DNA of 64,000 nucleotides from Sordaria brevicollis (taxonomy: Eukaryota > Ascomycota > Sordariomycetes > Sordariales > Sordariaceae). Where the stretch lies: NCBI GenBank assembly GCA_033439795.1, contig JAUTDP010000006.1, forward strand, positions 1,736,001 through 1,800,000. Direction: 5' to 3'. The notes below the pieces were generated by a model. The model had not been told where the DNA came from, did not search any database, and was given only the letters and a program-made list of their open reading frames with translations. The position numbers were made by a program, and so were the translations under genes. Position 1 is the stretch's first letter, and every line of letters starts with the position of its first letter. Of the stretch, positions 10,136-21,869 are shown in pieces.

Positions 10136-13100
10136 CTACAACTGCCTCATTAGCTCCGGGATATCCAGATTGAATCCCTGCGACGGATCACTATTAATCC
10201 CGAAGAATTGGAACCTACATATTTCGTCCCATGTTAGCATCTGCTTTCATCCGAACTGGGGGGCAGCGTGAAAGCAGGAATAACTTACCAGTCCTCAACA
10301 TTAAGCGTCGAAGGAACGGGCTGTCCCTGCACCGAGCTGTTACTCCAACTGTCACTGGGGCTTTGCCCGTCATTCGCCCCACCGCCGCCCATTTGCCCGT
10401 CAAAGTTGGCGTTCCAGAAACTAGTAGAATTGTTGTTTCCAAATCCCCCCTGCTGGTTTTGGTTTGGCACGCCGCCAGGTTGTAGCAGCCCATTGCTATT
10501 ACTGTTGAGCAACGGACTTCCAGCTAGGTTGCGCTTAACCCCTTGTGTAAACTCAATGGGTTGATTGGGAAGCCCGCTTGGCATCTGCATCATGTTGGGG
10601 TCCAGGCTGGAGTGCTGTTGGGTAGGTGATAGATGAGGGAACAGCGGCATGCTAGTACTTTCTGGGAAGAGCTGGTCGGGTTGGAAGTTCTCCCAAATAT
10701 TCTGTGATAAGTTGGGCGAGTTCCTGGTCACAAGATACAGATCTGGCGGAGTGGCTGGGACAGAAAAGGAGGGGTTGAAGGGCGTCGCTGGCCGAGTATG
10801 CGGCCTCGAAGCTGTTCCGCCCATAAATGCATCATTTGAAGGGCGGTGACCGTTCTGGTTATGGGGTGATGTGATAGGTGGTGGCATGGTGCTAGGTGTT
10901 GTCTCGGTCTTGGTTGTCAGACTTGGTGTTTGTGGCCTTGAACGCTCGTAAGATTCTTGGGGCTGGGGAGTATTGACGCTGAAATCAATAGCCATTTCAT
11001 CATATTTGCGCTTCTGATCGTGTGTGCGTTGCTGTTGTTGATGCTGATGCTGCTGTTGCTGTTGTTGAAGTTGCTGCTGATGATGTTGTTCGAGCTGAGA
11101 AAGACCTTGCTGCATCCGACGGTGCCTCTTACCCGCCGCCTTCTGAAGCCTTTCTTCGAGAACCTTGTTTCCGAGAATGGATTCGAATAGGGTAAACACC
11201 ATCTTTCCCACAAGCCAAACCTTGGAAACGTCCTTCAGGGCCGCCATGCATGTCCTTATTCTGTCTTGTGTGACTTGCTGGATGGACGCCACTGGCGACC
11301 TCATCTGGTACACGTGCATGATAAGCGCGGAGAAGAGACTGTAGACAATGTACGCAGGACAATAGCGCAGCTGGTGGTTAGACTGGAGGTTTTCGATAAT
11401 AGACGTGATCATAGCTGCCGCCTGAAATGCGATAGTACGCGATGGGTAGGGCGACTCATCGGGCCACCTGTGGGAACCGCTCGGTGGCATGTGGGCTCTG
11501 TGCAGGAGGCAGAGGGTGGTATAGTAATTGGAATGGAGCAAAGCAGACCAGAAGTGATGATTCCGCATCTCCCAGTAGACGATCTTGGGGCAGTTCTGAA
11601 GCCAGTCGGCGAGAGCCATATCGCTGTGTGTCAAATCGATAGCATTCTTTCCCCGGCCCTTGGAGGCAACAGAATATTGCTGAGAGAGGACCAGCCCCAT
11701 GATTTCGCACAGCTTGACATATTGCAAGAAGAACTGAACGTGGGTCTCATCCGGTGGATACTCGCTTGGGCAGTCGGGCTCGTCCTCATTGAAGTCGTCC
11801 TCCGTTAGCATCTCCACATCCGAGTCGTCCAAGTTGATATGGCATGGTCGTCCCAGTGCAACAGCCGTCGATCGGTCCCTGGTAAACAATGACCACCAGA
11901 TTCGCTTCCATAGTCTCTTGTCGGCTTTGCTGAGTTGTGAACCCTCGACGCTCCTGTGCATGCCAGAGCCCTGAGCGACAATGGTGGCGACGCGGCTCCA
12001 GTAAAAGACATTTTTGGTGACGTCCTCAGGGCCTTCCCAGTACCAGCCCATCAGGAGGAGTGACTGTACAATGGTAACGCGGTCGTCTTCGTAGCCCGCT
12101 TCGTATAACGCTTTGGCACGTTTGTAGAAGGTAAGGGCGGCAGGTGCTGCAGAGCCGTTCGCATCCATCAATTGCGGGTTGGTGCAGACTCGAGAACCCG
12201 CCAGAAGCATGGCTTGAAGCAGCAAGAGTGATGGCGGGTTCTTGGGGTCTTTGTACTGCCGCATGAATTTGGTCCGGTTGATGACGGGGACTATGGGGTG
12301 TACCCATTGGAAGTACGATTCAATTAGCTCATCGCACAAAGACCGTGGTGGTAGCAGGAATGCACCTCGCTGATGGAGGATTTCGATCTCGGTGCTATCC
12401 AGCTCTGACAGCCTAGCCTTGTTGCCCCGTACATTTTCCGGCAAGGGATAGTGTACCACGTCTGAGTCGCTTTGACGGTCATGGACAAGAAGGGTGAGAT
12501 TGGAAGACTCGCCCATATAAGCTACCCTCCCCGCCTCTGTGATGGGTGCCCTGGTGAACTTGGGCTTCATGACGAGGTTCATGTAGTTGGCCAAGGTTGC
12601 GTTATCGTACTCTTCCTTCTTCGCCTGTTCCTCGACGTTGACTGATGTGGCCGGTGTCCCCTCCTGGGTATGATAGGCCGCGGCAGGTCGGGTCCCAGCC
12701 GGGAATGTGTTGTTTGGACCGGCTTGATGCGGCGACCGGTCCTCGGTGTCTCCTCGATCACTAGCATGCCGTTAGTTGATTGCAAACTAAGGTCGCCACG
12801 CTTAGTGACATGTGACGGAACAGGAGAAAAACAAAGGTGTGGTCTCGATTGCTAACAGGAAGACATGGGATGGAAGACAAGGGAAAGAACGACAGAATCA
12901 AATGGGCAAGTTTTTACCTATCCGAGTCCTTTGAAGGTGCAGTGGCAGTGCTTTGAGCGGCAGTCTTCTTTCGTTTAGGGGTGGGGATGCGGCAATCGAT
13001 GGAAAAGGCGACGCAGTTGGTGCACGGAACACCGAGGCTTGCGGCATCGCAGCGAACCTATTATAGGGACAATATAAGTATCCAAACCCGCTCAACACAC

Positions 13101-13824
13101 AATTGATATGGCATATCCGAGGTTTGGCAATCGATTTGGAAGCCTTGTTCAAAAGAGGGCGCCATACCTTTCGCGCATGGCAAGTCTGCAAAGATGGGTG
13201 GTTAGCCTAGGGTTCGCACGAGAGATAACGCGATAACTCGTTGAGCCGAGGCTCGAGGTTAATATGCGGCGCAATGAGAAAGTTGCATCCCGCCCAGTAG
13301 TCCACCAGTGGTCTCTACCCTTTATCTTTTGGGGGACAATTGCGGGGAGAGCGCTCCAAAAACTTTATATAAAACACACGTTTGCAACTTACTTCGCATG
13401 CTCGAGACGCTCGCTGCCTTTATTTCATTCCGAATGATGACATGTCAGCTGAAATGAGCTCCTAACCGTTATCCTCCCCACATCCTTGCCGGTATCTAGA
13501 ATGCACCAACCTCCTGAAACTCATATGGCCGGTTGATGTGCCCGTGGCCGTCGACGCCGATGGTGGCTGCTGGCCTTGGGATTGTGCTAGCGATGGTGCT
13601 GGCGACTGCGACTGCGACTGCCTCGACTGAGTTGGCGATTGCGACTTGTATTGCGGATGTGGTTGCAGAGGTGGAGGTTGCTGCTTTGGCTGAACTACTG
13701 GTTGTTTTTGAGCTGGTTGCTGTTGTTCTTGCTGTTGCTGTTGCTGTTGCTGTTGTTGTGGCTGCTGCTGCGTCTGAGGGGCCGGAACAGTTGTCGGCTT
13801 CTCTGCTGGCGTCGTCGCAGCCAT
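10136..13824 (-). CDS. far-2: Zn2Cys6 fungal transcription factor of the FarB / cutinase transcription factor 1-beta type
   Basis: Probable regulator of fatty-acid catabolism genes. Minus-strand exons 13824-13511, 13417-13393, 13185-13168, 13057-12918, 12760-10289 and 10214-10136 give 1015 residues. The N-terminal 105 residues are Gln/Pro/Ser-rich. The zinc cluster is complete when spliced: CETC, then six residues to CD, eight residues to CTNC, six residues to C, followed by a basic RIPTPKRKK linker. A fungal-specific transcription factor domain follows in exon 5 (about 210-600; YFQWVHPIVPVINRTKF, LLLMGWYWEGPEDV, RIWWSLFTRDRSTAVALGRP). A long Gln/His/Pro/Asn-rich tail ends with an exon-6 peptide, NLDIPELMRQL. 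The CETCHARKVRCDAASLGVPC pattern is characteristic of CTF1-alpha/beta and Far proteins, which bind CCTCGG. The far-2 (FarB) assignment over far-1 (FarA) is by recollection of the family and is moderate. The first donor is the less usual GTTGGT, but phases close in all six exons. Confidence 0.85.
13168..13185 (-). other. 18-nt microexon carrying the second zinc-cluster cysteine
   Basis: Encodes exactly six codons, TCHARK, between a tgcag acceptor and a gtatgg donor. Its introns are 207 and 110 nt, long for this genome. Skipping it would keep the frame but delete Cys2 and the basic HARK segment. Confidence 0.75.
13393..13417 (-). other. 25-nt microexon carrying the first zinc-cluster cysteine
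   Basis: Encodes QRASRACE plus one base completing a split Arg codon. It is flanked upstream by ...ataaag and downstream by gtaagt. Without it the first Cys of the Zn2Cys6 motif is lost. Phases with exon 1 (2 extra nt) and exon 3 (phase 0) agree. Confidence 0.75.
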
Positions 13825-16800
13825 TGTTGTTCTCTTGGTCGTGCCGTCAAAGGCCGTTTGCGTCTGGTAACGAGAGAGCTGTGTTGCGTCTTGCTCGAGG
13901 CAAATTTCGGAAAATGGCTGATGTTAAACAATCGTCGAAGGGCTGTTGAAGCAAAGAGAGATGGCTAGTCGCGCTTGGTGTGTTGAAAGAGCTACACTTT
14001 GTCGGTGGTTCAGTTGCGTTGCTGCTTCTGGGGAACGGGAGGGGGTCCCGATGCGATCGACGTGGTTCGTTTATTGGCGTGAACTTGCCCAGCCTCTGGA
14101 CTCTGGACCTGGTCGTGGGTTGTGTTGCCGTGCTACGCCGTACTCCGAACGTACTCCGTACTACTGGTAGGTGCTGCTACCGTTGTGGATGGCTTGGACG
14201 TCCGCGTCTCCAGCCAGTTCGTTTGGCTGATGTTTTTTTCTTCTTTTGGGTATGTTTTGCTGGTTACTGTCGGTTGCGTGTGTGCCGCCACCAGAGATCG
14301 CCGCTTTCTCGAAGGTACCGTTCGTCAACGAGACACTGACTGATCAAGTAATCCACCAGAGGTCGCTAGTCGAGGCATAGGAGCGCCTCTTCGGACGCCG
14401 CGGAGCTTAGTGTGCCGGGGATGATGACAGGCGGAACCAGGTGTCGTCCAACGTGGGCGTGAAGTGGAAAGCTACTTTTAGTAGAGTGATGGATGGGGCT
14501 TGGGAATGGGGGCCAAAGAACAACCGAACGACGTGTCTATCGTATCCCGGACCTGGCTGGAGGGAGTTCTTAAGGCTGCGCAATTAGATGGTTGTATATG
14601 TGGTGTAGCAGCTCCCTATGCGAATACGGTTTCAAATATCAGGAAATCGGTCAATGCGGCCGCGTTCACAGTCGCATCAGCGGTCTTTTTATTGTCCACG
14701 GGTACCTCTATAGGTGTACTACCTCTTACGTAGAGGCAGGTAGGGCGGGCGAAGTGAGTGGAGGGTTGAGTTACGTTATGACTGAAGAGGAGGGTCGAGG
14801 CCAAGGTAGGTAAGGTAAGTATGGAGAAGGGAAAAAAGGTGAAGAGGTTGTGGAAAAATGAGGGCGATCGTGAACAAGGGGCGGCGTCACGGTCGAGGGT
14901 ATTCCCCAGGTCCGAGTCGTTGTTCAACCGCTCTCGTCGGCTGTTCCTTCCTTGCTTTTCTTTGTGAAGAAGCTGGGGAATTGCGGAACTCAGCTTGGGA
15001 AGGAAGGGACTTTGGAGGAGTCCTGATGAGCAAGGGTACCATAGAGGTATGCGCGTGGTCTGAAAGCAGCCCCAGGAACATTCCGATGCGAGGAGGAATT
15101 GCCGTCACTATCAGCAGAGGAGCACTGGGGACAGGAACAAGTCGAGGCTGCCAAGTTGGAAGCACAGCGGAATTGCAGGCCTACCGCTGCCATAGTGTCA
15201 TCCCCGGATTGAGCGGACTCGTTGGGGTTCACACTTGCTAGCGCGAAAACGGCTTTGGCGAGAGTGGTCGCTCTGGACGGGGCTACCTACTAGGGGCTCT
15301 GGGGGCCTAAGTACCTCTACGGAACTTGGCACATACAGTGGCAGTATCGACGGGAACCTCACTTCAAACCAAGCCGGGACTGACTCCTTCCCTTGTTGTG
15401 ACTGCACGTTTTTACCAAAAGGTATTTTACTACTAATGAGTTCTACTGAACGGGGCAATTTGCGCAACTATATCTTTTTGCGCCCGCCGGTCTCATATCG
15501 ACGTCTTCGCTTTGTATCGGTGCCGCCTTGCTTGTACATACAGTCGAGATCCCTGATTCTGCATGTAATCCAGCAGCAAAAAATATATGCACCAGATAAA
15601 GGTTATGCAGTTTCAAGACCCGTGTCTGGGTGAGGGCAGAGGAATTCAAACCACGAAATCCTATGCACCAAATGGCGGTTATGCAGTATTAGGAGTATGC
15701 AGCTTCAGGGGTCTCGACTGTACCTAATGTACCCTGTATGTACGTATACCTCTACAAAGTAGTCAGGGATAAATAACAGCCGACCAGAAACGCAATGTGG
15801 ACTCTCCACCTGCTGCGAGTTGCGACTCTTGATCCCCATTAAATGTCATCCGGCCCAACCTACAAGGACTCTCCCGGTCGCCGCAACATTGACAGATAAT
15901 TGTTTCGAGTCCCCCTTTGTTCAACTTCAGGATGTTCTGCGAGTGTCTCGTGCCTCAGTTTCGCATGGAGGGGGCCCCTCAGAGACATTTGATTGTCATG
16001 AATAGCGAGGGCAGTGGGACTCCTTTTTGAATTTGCATGTGAAAAGGGGACCTGTCTGAACTCCATGCTTATTTCACATTTGTGAAAATGTGACAGGTAC
16101 CTTGCCTTTACCCCATATTCTGGACGGTTGCCCTGAGAACAGAAGATGGAACAAATACCAAGACGACAACCTCCTGTTGTTGGTCCGATATCGTGGGTCA
16201 GGTGGATGTCACTCGAGATCCAAAAGGCGTTGACATCCGAATGCGCCCTTGTCTCTTCCCTCGTGGTGCCCTCGTGGCTCCATGTCACCTCCTGGATGCG
16301 GTGTTTCTGTTCGTAAGAACTCTACCGTTGTTAGTTATAGAAGCTGACTATCACGAGCTAGCATGCCAACAGCAAGTGTTTCGTGGTTATTTCCAGGCTG
16401 ACTTTCGCTGACAAGCCATCACGATACCATGAGCAGTTAGGCAGTGAATGCGACAAGGAGGCAATACCGACCAGGGGAGCCTTGTGCCCACATCAGACCC
16501 CATCGAGCCCCCATCATCATCACCCGAGATTTGATCGTTCGGGCGGAAGTCCCCAACTGGGAAATGCTGCCCGCCATCACAGAAATCCGGGGCACGGCAT
16601 CTTCCTTGGGTCCAAGACGGGGACTTTCAACGACAGCGACTCCTCCACTTCCACGGACTCCTCCCAGATTCCATTTCACGACTCCTCTTTTCCGACACAA
16701 GATCACGAATGGATTTTTCTAGGCCTTTTCGTAAAAGTTTTGACCAGGAAGACGGCGTTTCCAATAATGTCCACTATGCGCACCTTTAAACAACATCATT

Positions 16801-17376
16801 GCCCGTTCTATGTCACTGACAAGATGTCCTAGAACGGTCCCTTTGTGCTCGGCGAGCTCAGCTACCCCGCACTGGTGTCGGTTGGAGAACCATTATTCCT
16901 GCCGGTGAGGGAGATGACCTGATCCTTCAGCGGTTCTGGTGTTCACCCAGTTCACAAATTGTTCACAGTCCTTAAGCTTCAGCTCTTGATGGATGACTGT
17001 TCGTTCGGACGAATGGTTATCCTCAAGTATTTCAGTTACCCCAAGTACAGGATCATGGAAAGGTCTTGGTCCCTCGCAATTGGTCAATACTAACAACCTC
17101 TAACCGACACACTCACACACACCACCACCATCACCTCCGCAACAGACTCTCGCAAGCATCACCAGCATGGTAGATTTAGCGGACTATGAAAGTATTTCAC
17201 ACTAGAGAGAGATAGAATGGTGGTTGCTCTGTCCCGTTAGCGTCCGAACCTCCCGCATTTCTCCAACTGCGCCTATCAGGGGCTCATAGTCCGATCTTCC
17301 ATTGTCTTTCGATCCCCAAATCCTCGGAGGCTTGGTCTTTCGTTTTCTCGTTCGTCGTGATTCGTCACTGAAAGCT
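13825..17376. other. Intergenic region upstream of the far-2-like gene
   Basis: The promoter of the leftward Zn2Cys6 gene must lie at the left of this stretch. Short open frames in all directions lack motifs or codon bias. A diverged local duplication is present at 15586-15710. Otherwise I see no gene, tRNA or dispersed repeat before the transposon at 17379. Confidence 0.45.
15586..15710. repeat. Diverged tandem duplication containing ATGCACCA...GGTTATGCAGT
   Basis: The segment tatgcaccagataaaggtt / atgcagtttcaagacccg near 15587-15625 recurs about 76 bp downstream as tatgcaccaaatggcggtt / atgcagtattagg, and a third partial tatgcagcttcagggg follows. Nothing ties it to a gene. Confidence 0.45.
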
Positions 17377-17378
17377 TA

Positions 17379-17479
17379 CCCGTGGGTGTGAGTTGCCAAG
17401 GCGTAAAAAACTACACCCACTCTCCCGCAGAGAGTAGGGAAAAAAAATCCCGGACAGCGGGAAATTACCGGATAGTCTT
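17379..17479 (+). repeat. Left terminal inverted repeat of Fot1-like element 1 (101 bp)
   Basis: Begins CCCGTGGGTGTGAGTTGCC and matches the reverse complement of 20366-20466 with only three mismatches, all transitions. It keeps normal CpA and TpG, in contrast to the body that begins right after it. Confidence 0.95.
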
Positions 17480-20365
17480 AATATATATCTAAGTTTTATT
17501 TTATTAACGAACCGCACCAAAATATAAATTTCCAAACAATTTTCGAATTTATTCCGCAACGGAATATACTACCAACGTTTCGTAACTAGTTTTTCTATAT
17601 TATTTTCGATTCTAATTATTCTAAATATTATATATCTATTATTTTTATTATTTTAATCGATATAGCGCCTTCTAAAAAACCCGTCTCCGTACGCGCCGCC
17701 TACTGGCTCTTCGAAGTAAAAACGCAATACCGTAATTAACGATTTTTATAAACGTCGTTTAGTACTAAAGAACCGAATTTCCGTAATACTATTAAACGGT
17801 TTAAATATAGTAAAAATCAAATCTAAAAATACTATATATCGTTAAAGGAGCGTAATATACCGGCTATAAGCGCGCGGAGTTATAGTCGACTAATAAGCCT
17901 TACTACCGCGGAAAATAATATTATCGAAGTATATACGTATTAATTAATCGAATTTAAGTCTTTTATTAATAAAAATTTATTAGGTAATATTACGAATAAA
18001 TTACAAGTTCGTCGTATACTTCCTCTAAATAATATTAGTAATATATAATTTATATAATAGAAACGTAATTACCTATAATTCGAATCGATTAAAGTTAAAC
18101 TAATAGAAGCACGGCGACTCTTTGTGGAATAATAAATCGAAGCGGTAATTAATTTTTTCGAAAAAAATAAGAAGGTTATTACTAATTATCGGATCTCTAC
18201 CTCCAATTATTAGAATACCGATAAAACTAATTACTATATAGCTATATTAATAAATAATTTAGAAATCTTAATAATAAAAAAAGAGAAGAAAAAACGCGTA
18301 AGCTACTAATCCCCTACTTTCGAGATTGTAGGTAAATAACTAATTATATAAATTACAATTAAAAATATTTAATTTAGTTAATAGGGAATCTATTATATTT
18401 ATTGGTAATAATAATATAATAGGGGATTCTTTATTTATATTTATAATCTTTAAATAGTAATTAATATTCGAAATAGTTAATAATAACTTCGATAGTAACG
18501 CCCACTTTACCTAATTAAATACCGCGTTTAATAATACCGTAATTATAATAAATTAAATCCGTTATTTTAATAAATACTCTTTTAAATATTACGTAATAAT
18601 AAAGAGCCGCGAGGTTAACTTCTTAAAGTAATTTAATTATAATGAGTATAAATATAATATTAAATTCGATATTTATAATTATCTAAAAAATATCGAATAT
18701 ATATTACAAATTAATATAAAATTAAAAGAGAAAATATATTAAATATTTACCTTCGATTCCTTTTTTAATTATTATAACCTTAATTTATACGAATATTATT
18801 TACGATTCGATATTATTTTAATTTTTTTACCGCCGTATATATCCCACTTTTTATAACCTATAAATATTGGAGTTTTCTAATTACTAAAGGCAATTTACTA
18901 ATATAAATTAAAAAACTATATTCAAAGAAATATATTATTAATATTAAAGGAGAATTATACGTCGGGGTTATAAGCAAATTTCCTATATATTACTTAATCC
19001 TTATATATTAATTAATAATATTTATAAATAGGACGTATAAAATTAAAACTTTAAAAGAATAAATATCGTAATTAATTTTAAAAAGATTAGCCTATTTTTA
19101 TCGAATCTAATTCGAATATTCGAATCCCTAAAAGCGAAAATATTTAAAACCGCTACCGTTACCTACTCCGAAATATAATTTAATTAAGACCGCTAAATAG
19201 TAATAAAATAGGGCCTTTCCCGCCTCGAATTTATAATCGAACTTCGGAACTCCTTAATAAAAAGGGCATTTAAATATATAAAGGTTATTATTAATAAGGG
19301 GTTATTTATTTATAACTATTTAGAAGAATTTACCATCGATAAGAAAAGATATTTCGAAGCCTTTAATACGAAAAAAATACGCTGCCGTTTTATAAAACTA
19401 AATAGGGATATTATAACTAATATTATAATTAAATGTATATAATATATATAAAAGATTAAGGAGTAAAAAGAGGTTAACGCACTACGCAAAAAGGAATTAA
19501 AGGTTATTTACACTACCGCTAGAAATAAGGAGAAAAAATTAAAAAAGGAATAGGATAAATAAAAGCACCTCCTAATTAATAAGGTAACCGGCGTTAATAA
19601 GCGCCTTCGTATAAAAACTTTTAAGGAATTTCTTATTATTACTAATAAAACTACTAATTTCATCCCTTTCGACCCTATTTATTCGCTTTAGGTTAATAAT
19701 AGTAAGCGTAAACCTATTTTCTTTATTAATAGACTAATTATATAGGTACTAAAATTTATAAAGAAGGTTCTTCGAAATATATCCTCTATCGATAAAGGCC
19801 TACCTTTCCTTAATAATAGCGTAAAATTTATAAGAATTAATAACCCTATTCCACTAAATTATTCTAATAATAAAGATAACGATAATTAAGAAAACGACGA
19901 TAATAGGAAAGAAGATAAATAGGAACTCTCTACCCTCCCTAGACCTTAAGAATTTATTAATATAATACTAGTAATATTAGCCGTTGGATTTTTATTAACG
20001 TTAGTACGCGGTAATAATCTAACGCTAATAATAAAGGTATTTATATATACTAGAATCAACCGGTTAATTAATAATTGGAAGTTTAAAACTATAAAATTAC
20101 TAGAGGAGGAAGAAGAGGAGGAAGAAAGAGGGGGAATACCCTCTTTAAAAGTATAACCCCCCTTATTTATACTAATACTAATATTCGCACTAATACCCTT
20201 AGTAAATAGAAAGGGTATTAGAGAGTTTTCTATAACGTAATCGAATAGTCTATAGCCAATCTATTATAAAGATTTGATATAAATATTTCAATTTTTACGA
20301 ATCTAGAGGTCGGATTTACTATGGTAACTCGATAGAAATAGCCGATTTCACGGGTAAATAGCGCC

Positions 20366-20466
20366 AAGACTGTCCGGTAATTTCCCGCTGTCCGGGATTT
20401 TTTTTCCCCACTCTCTACGGGAGAGTGGGTGTAGTTTTTTACGCCTTGGCAACTCACACCCACGGG
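20366..20466 (-). repeat. Right terminal inverted repeat of Fot1-like element 1 (101 bp)
   Basis: Reverse complement of 17379-17479, 98 of 101 identical by hand alignment, followed by the TA target duplication. Confidence 0.95.
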
Positions 20467-21869
20467 TAGTGTTGTAGATGGGCTTCCCCAGAAAATCTTT
20501 ATAAATGGGACGTATGGAAATCCGGGAAAAAGTCTCCGAGTTGATGACTCGATGGTGAGGACCATAAAATCCACGCAGCGTAAAGAGTAAAAGATATCAC
20601 CAAATACAAGACGATCGTGAACGTGCCAGTCATTAAAAACCTTGAGAACCTCAACGGATGGTCCCCGACAGGTCCCTGTATCATCCCAAACTTGAAATTG
20701 ATGATTAAAGATCCCCTTGTTTCACCAAGGTCACTACTGTAGCCCAACAGTAAAGAAGGATCATCTTGAATTTACCATCATCGATATCTACCACACTTCC
20801 ACGGCACAGCCCACACGCCACCAAAAAGTCTTCTCGACACAAGCTTTTCCCCCAGCCCCCGTGTCTTTTCACACTTTGTCCCTCCCGTCTTCCGCCCCGT
20901 CACCGGTCCGCTCCATCATTCACGATTTTGATCTGTCAGCAACTCACCCAAAAAAAAAAAAAAAGGGTCCCACACATCTCCCTCTGTTTACTCGAACCTT
21001 TTCACCCCTGAGCCCTGCACTTTTTGCTTTCGCCCTCCCCGCATTCCTTCCCATTCGTTAGGATCAAGACCCCAGGTCCCTGTCTCTACCTGACAGAAAC
21101 CCCCCTCCACGGCCGAACGCCGCCCGCTCGTGATGTTCACGTTGTGGAGACGGGTAGGACGGCCGATGGGAGTGGATACTGGATACGGAAATTAAGCGAA
21201 ACTGCCGATTCCGGCCCTTGGCTTCTACTTCTTCATGAGGGGAAAGACTTGCGCAGGAGCGACTGAAAGTGCGGAAAGTTCCGTCGGAGGTTTGGTTGAC
21301 CCTAACCCTTGACGCAAAAGGTATAAGTGTAAGCGTCGGGTAAGAGTGTCGTTAAAGATGGTGCTGAACGACGGGACGGACTTTTAGATGAGTGCAGAGC
21401 TGCGCAGCGGATAGGGGCAATGAAACGTGAAGTAAGGCAGTGTAGAGACGGGAAGCAAGGTGAGTTCGGGATCATAATATGCGTAGTCATCGCAACTTCG
21501 CCCTTGATGCAACTTTTAGTCTGCGTTGAGTCGCCTTATGACGGACATTTGATTGAACGTTGGATGACAAGGGACGGGATCATGGCGGTGCACATGTCGG
21601 ATCTTGAATGTATCATGTATGACATTGCAGTGCTTTAAGTACAGCTACGGGAAGAGTGTTCATTGGATGAGATTTGTTGTGCTTGTTAGTGAAATCAGGG
21701 GCAACTTCAGATTTCCAGTCGACGGCGTTTTGTGGAGGAGTCAAGATACGCCCTTGAGGACGAAAATTGTATCGTGAGAAAACATCAAGAGCGTATCACA
21801 CATCAGCGGTATATATACCATACGTAAACACTATCCAACTATATAACCCCCCCTTTTTACTCATCTGCT
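20467..21869. other. Intergenic region between transposon and the mcd-4 3' end
   Basis: Contains a C+T-rich stretch near 20800-21060 with an A run at about 20950, and short open frames without motifs. No gene is supported. Confidence 0.45.

Larger units (their letters stand above)
17379..20466 (+). mobile_element. RIP-inactivated Fot1/pogo (Tc1/mariner superfamily) DNA transposon, 3.09 kb
   Basis: The element is bounded by 101-bp inverted terminal repeats and a TA duplication (TA at 17377-17378 and 20467-20468), as expected for pogo/Fot1. Between the repeats the sequence is extremely A+T-rich, almost without CpA or TpG, and full of stops. The plus strand still shows the transposase in relic form. 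Near 17875-17945 it reads ARSYSRLISLTTAENNIIEV, matching the CENP-B-type DNA-binding region. Near 18825-18895 it reads FLPPYISHFL*PINIGVF*, the degraded LPPHxSHxLQPLDVGxF block of DDE_1 transposases, where Gln codons have become TAA. A Lys-rich stretch lies near 19480-19570 and an acidic stretch near 20100. At 3.1 kb it is longer than classical Fot1 (about 1.9 kb). No intact frame remains. Confidence 0.9.

Noticed and set aside
17379..20466. Reading the first A+T block as a centromere or mitochondrial insertion
   Set aside because: Exact 101-bp inverted repeats, a TA duplication and a transposase relic identify it as a single DNA transposon.
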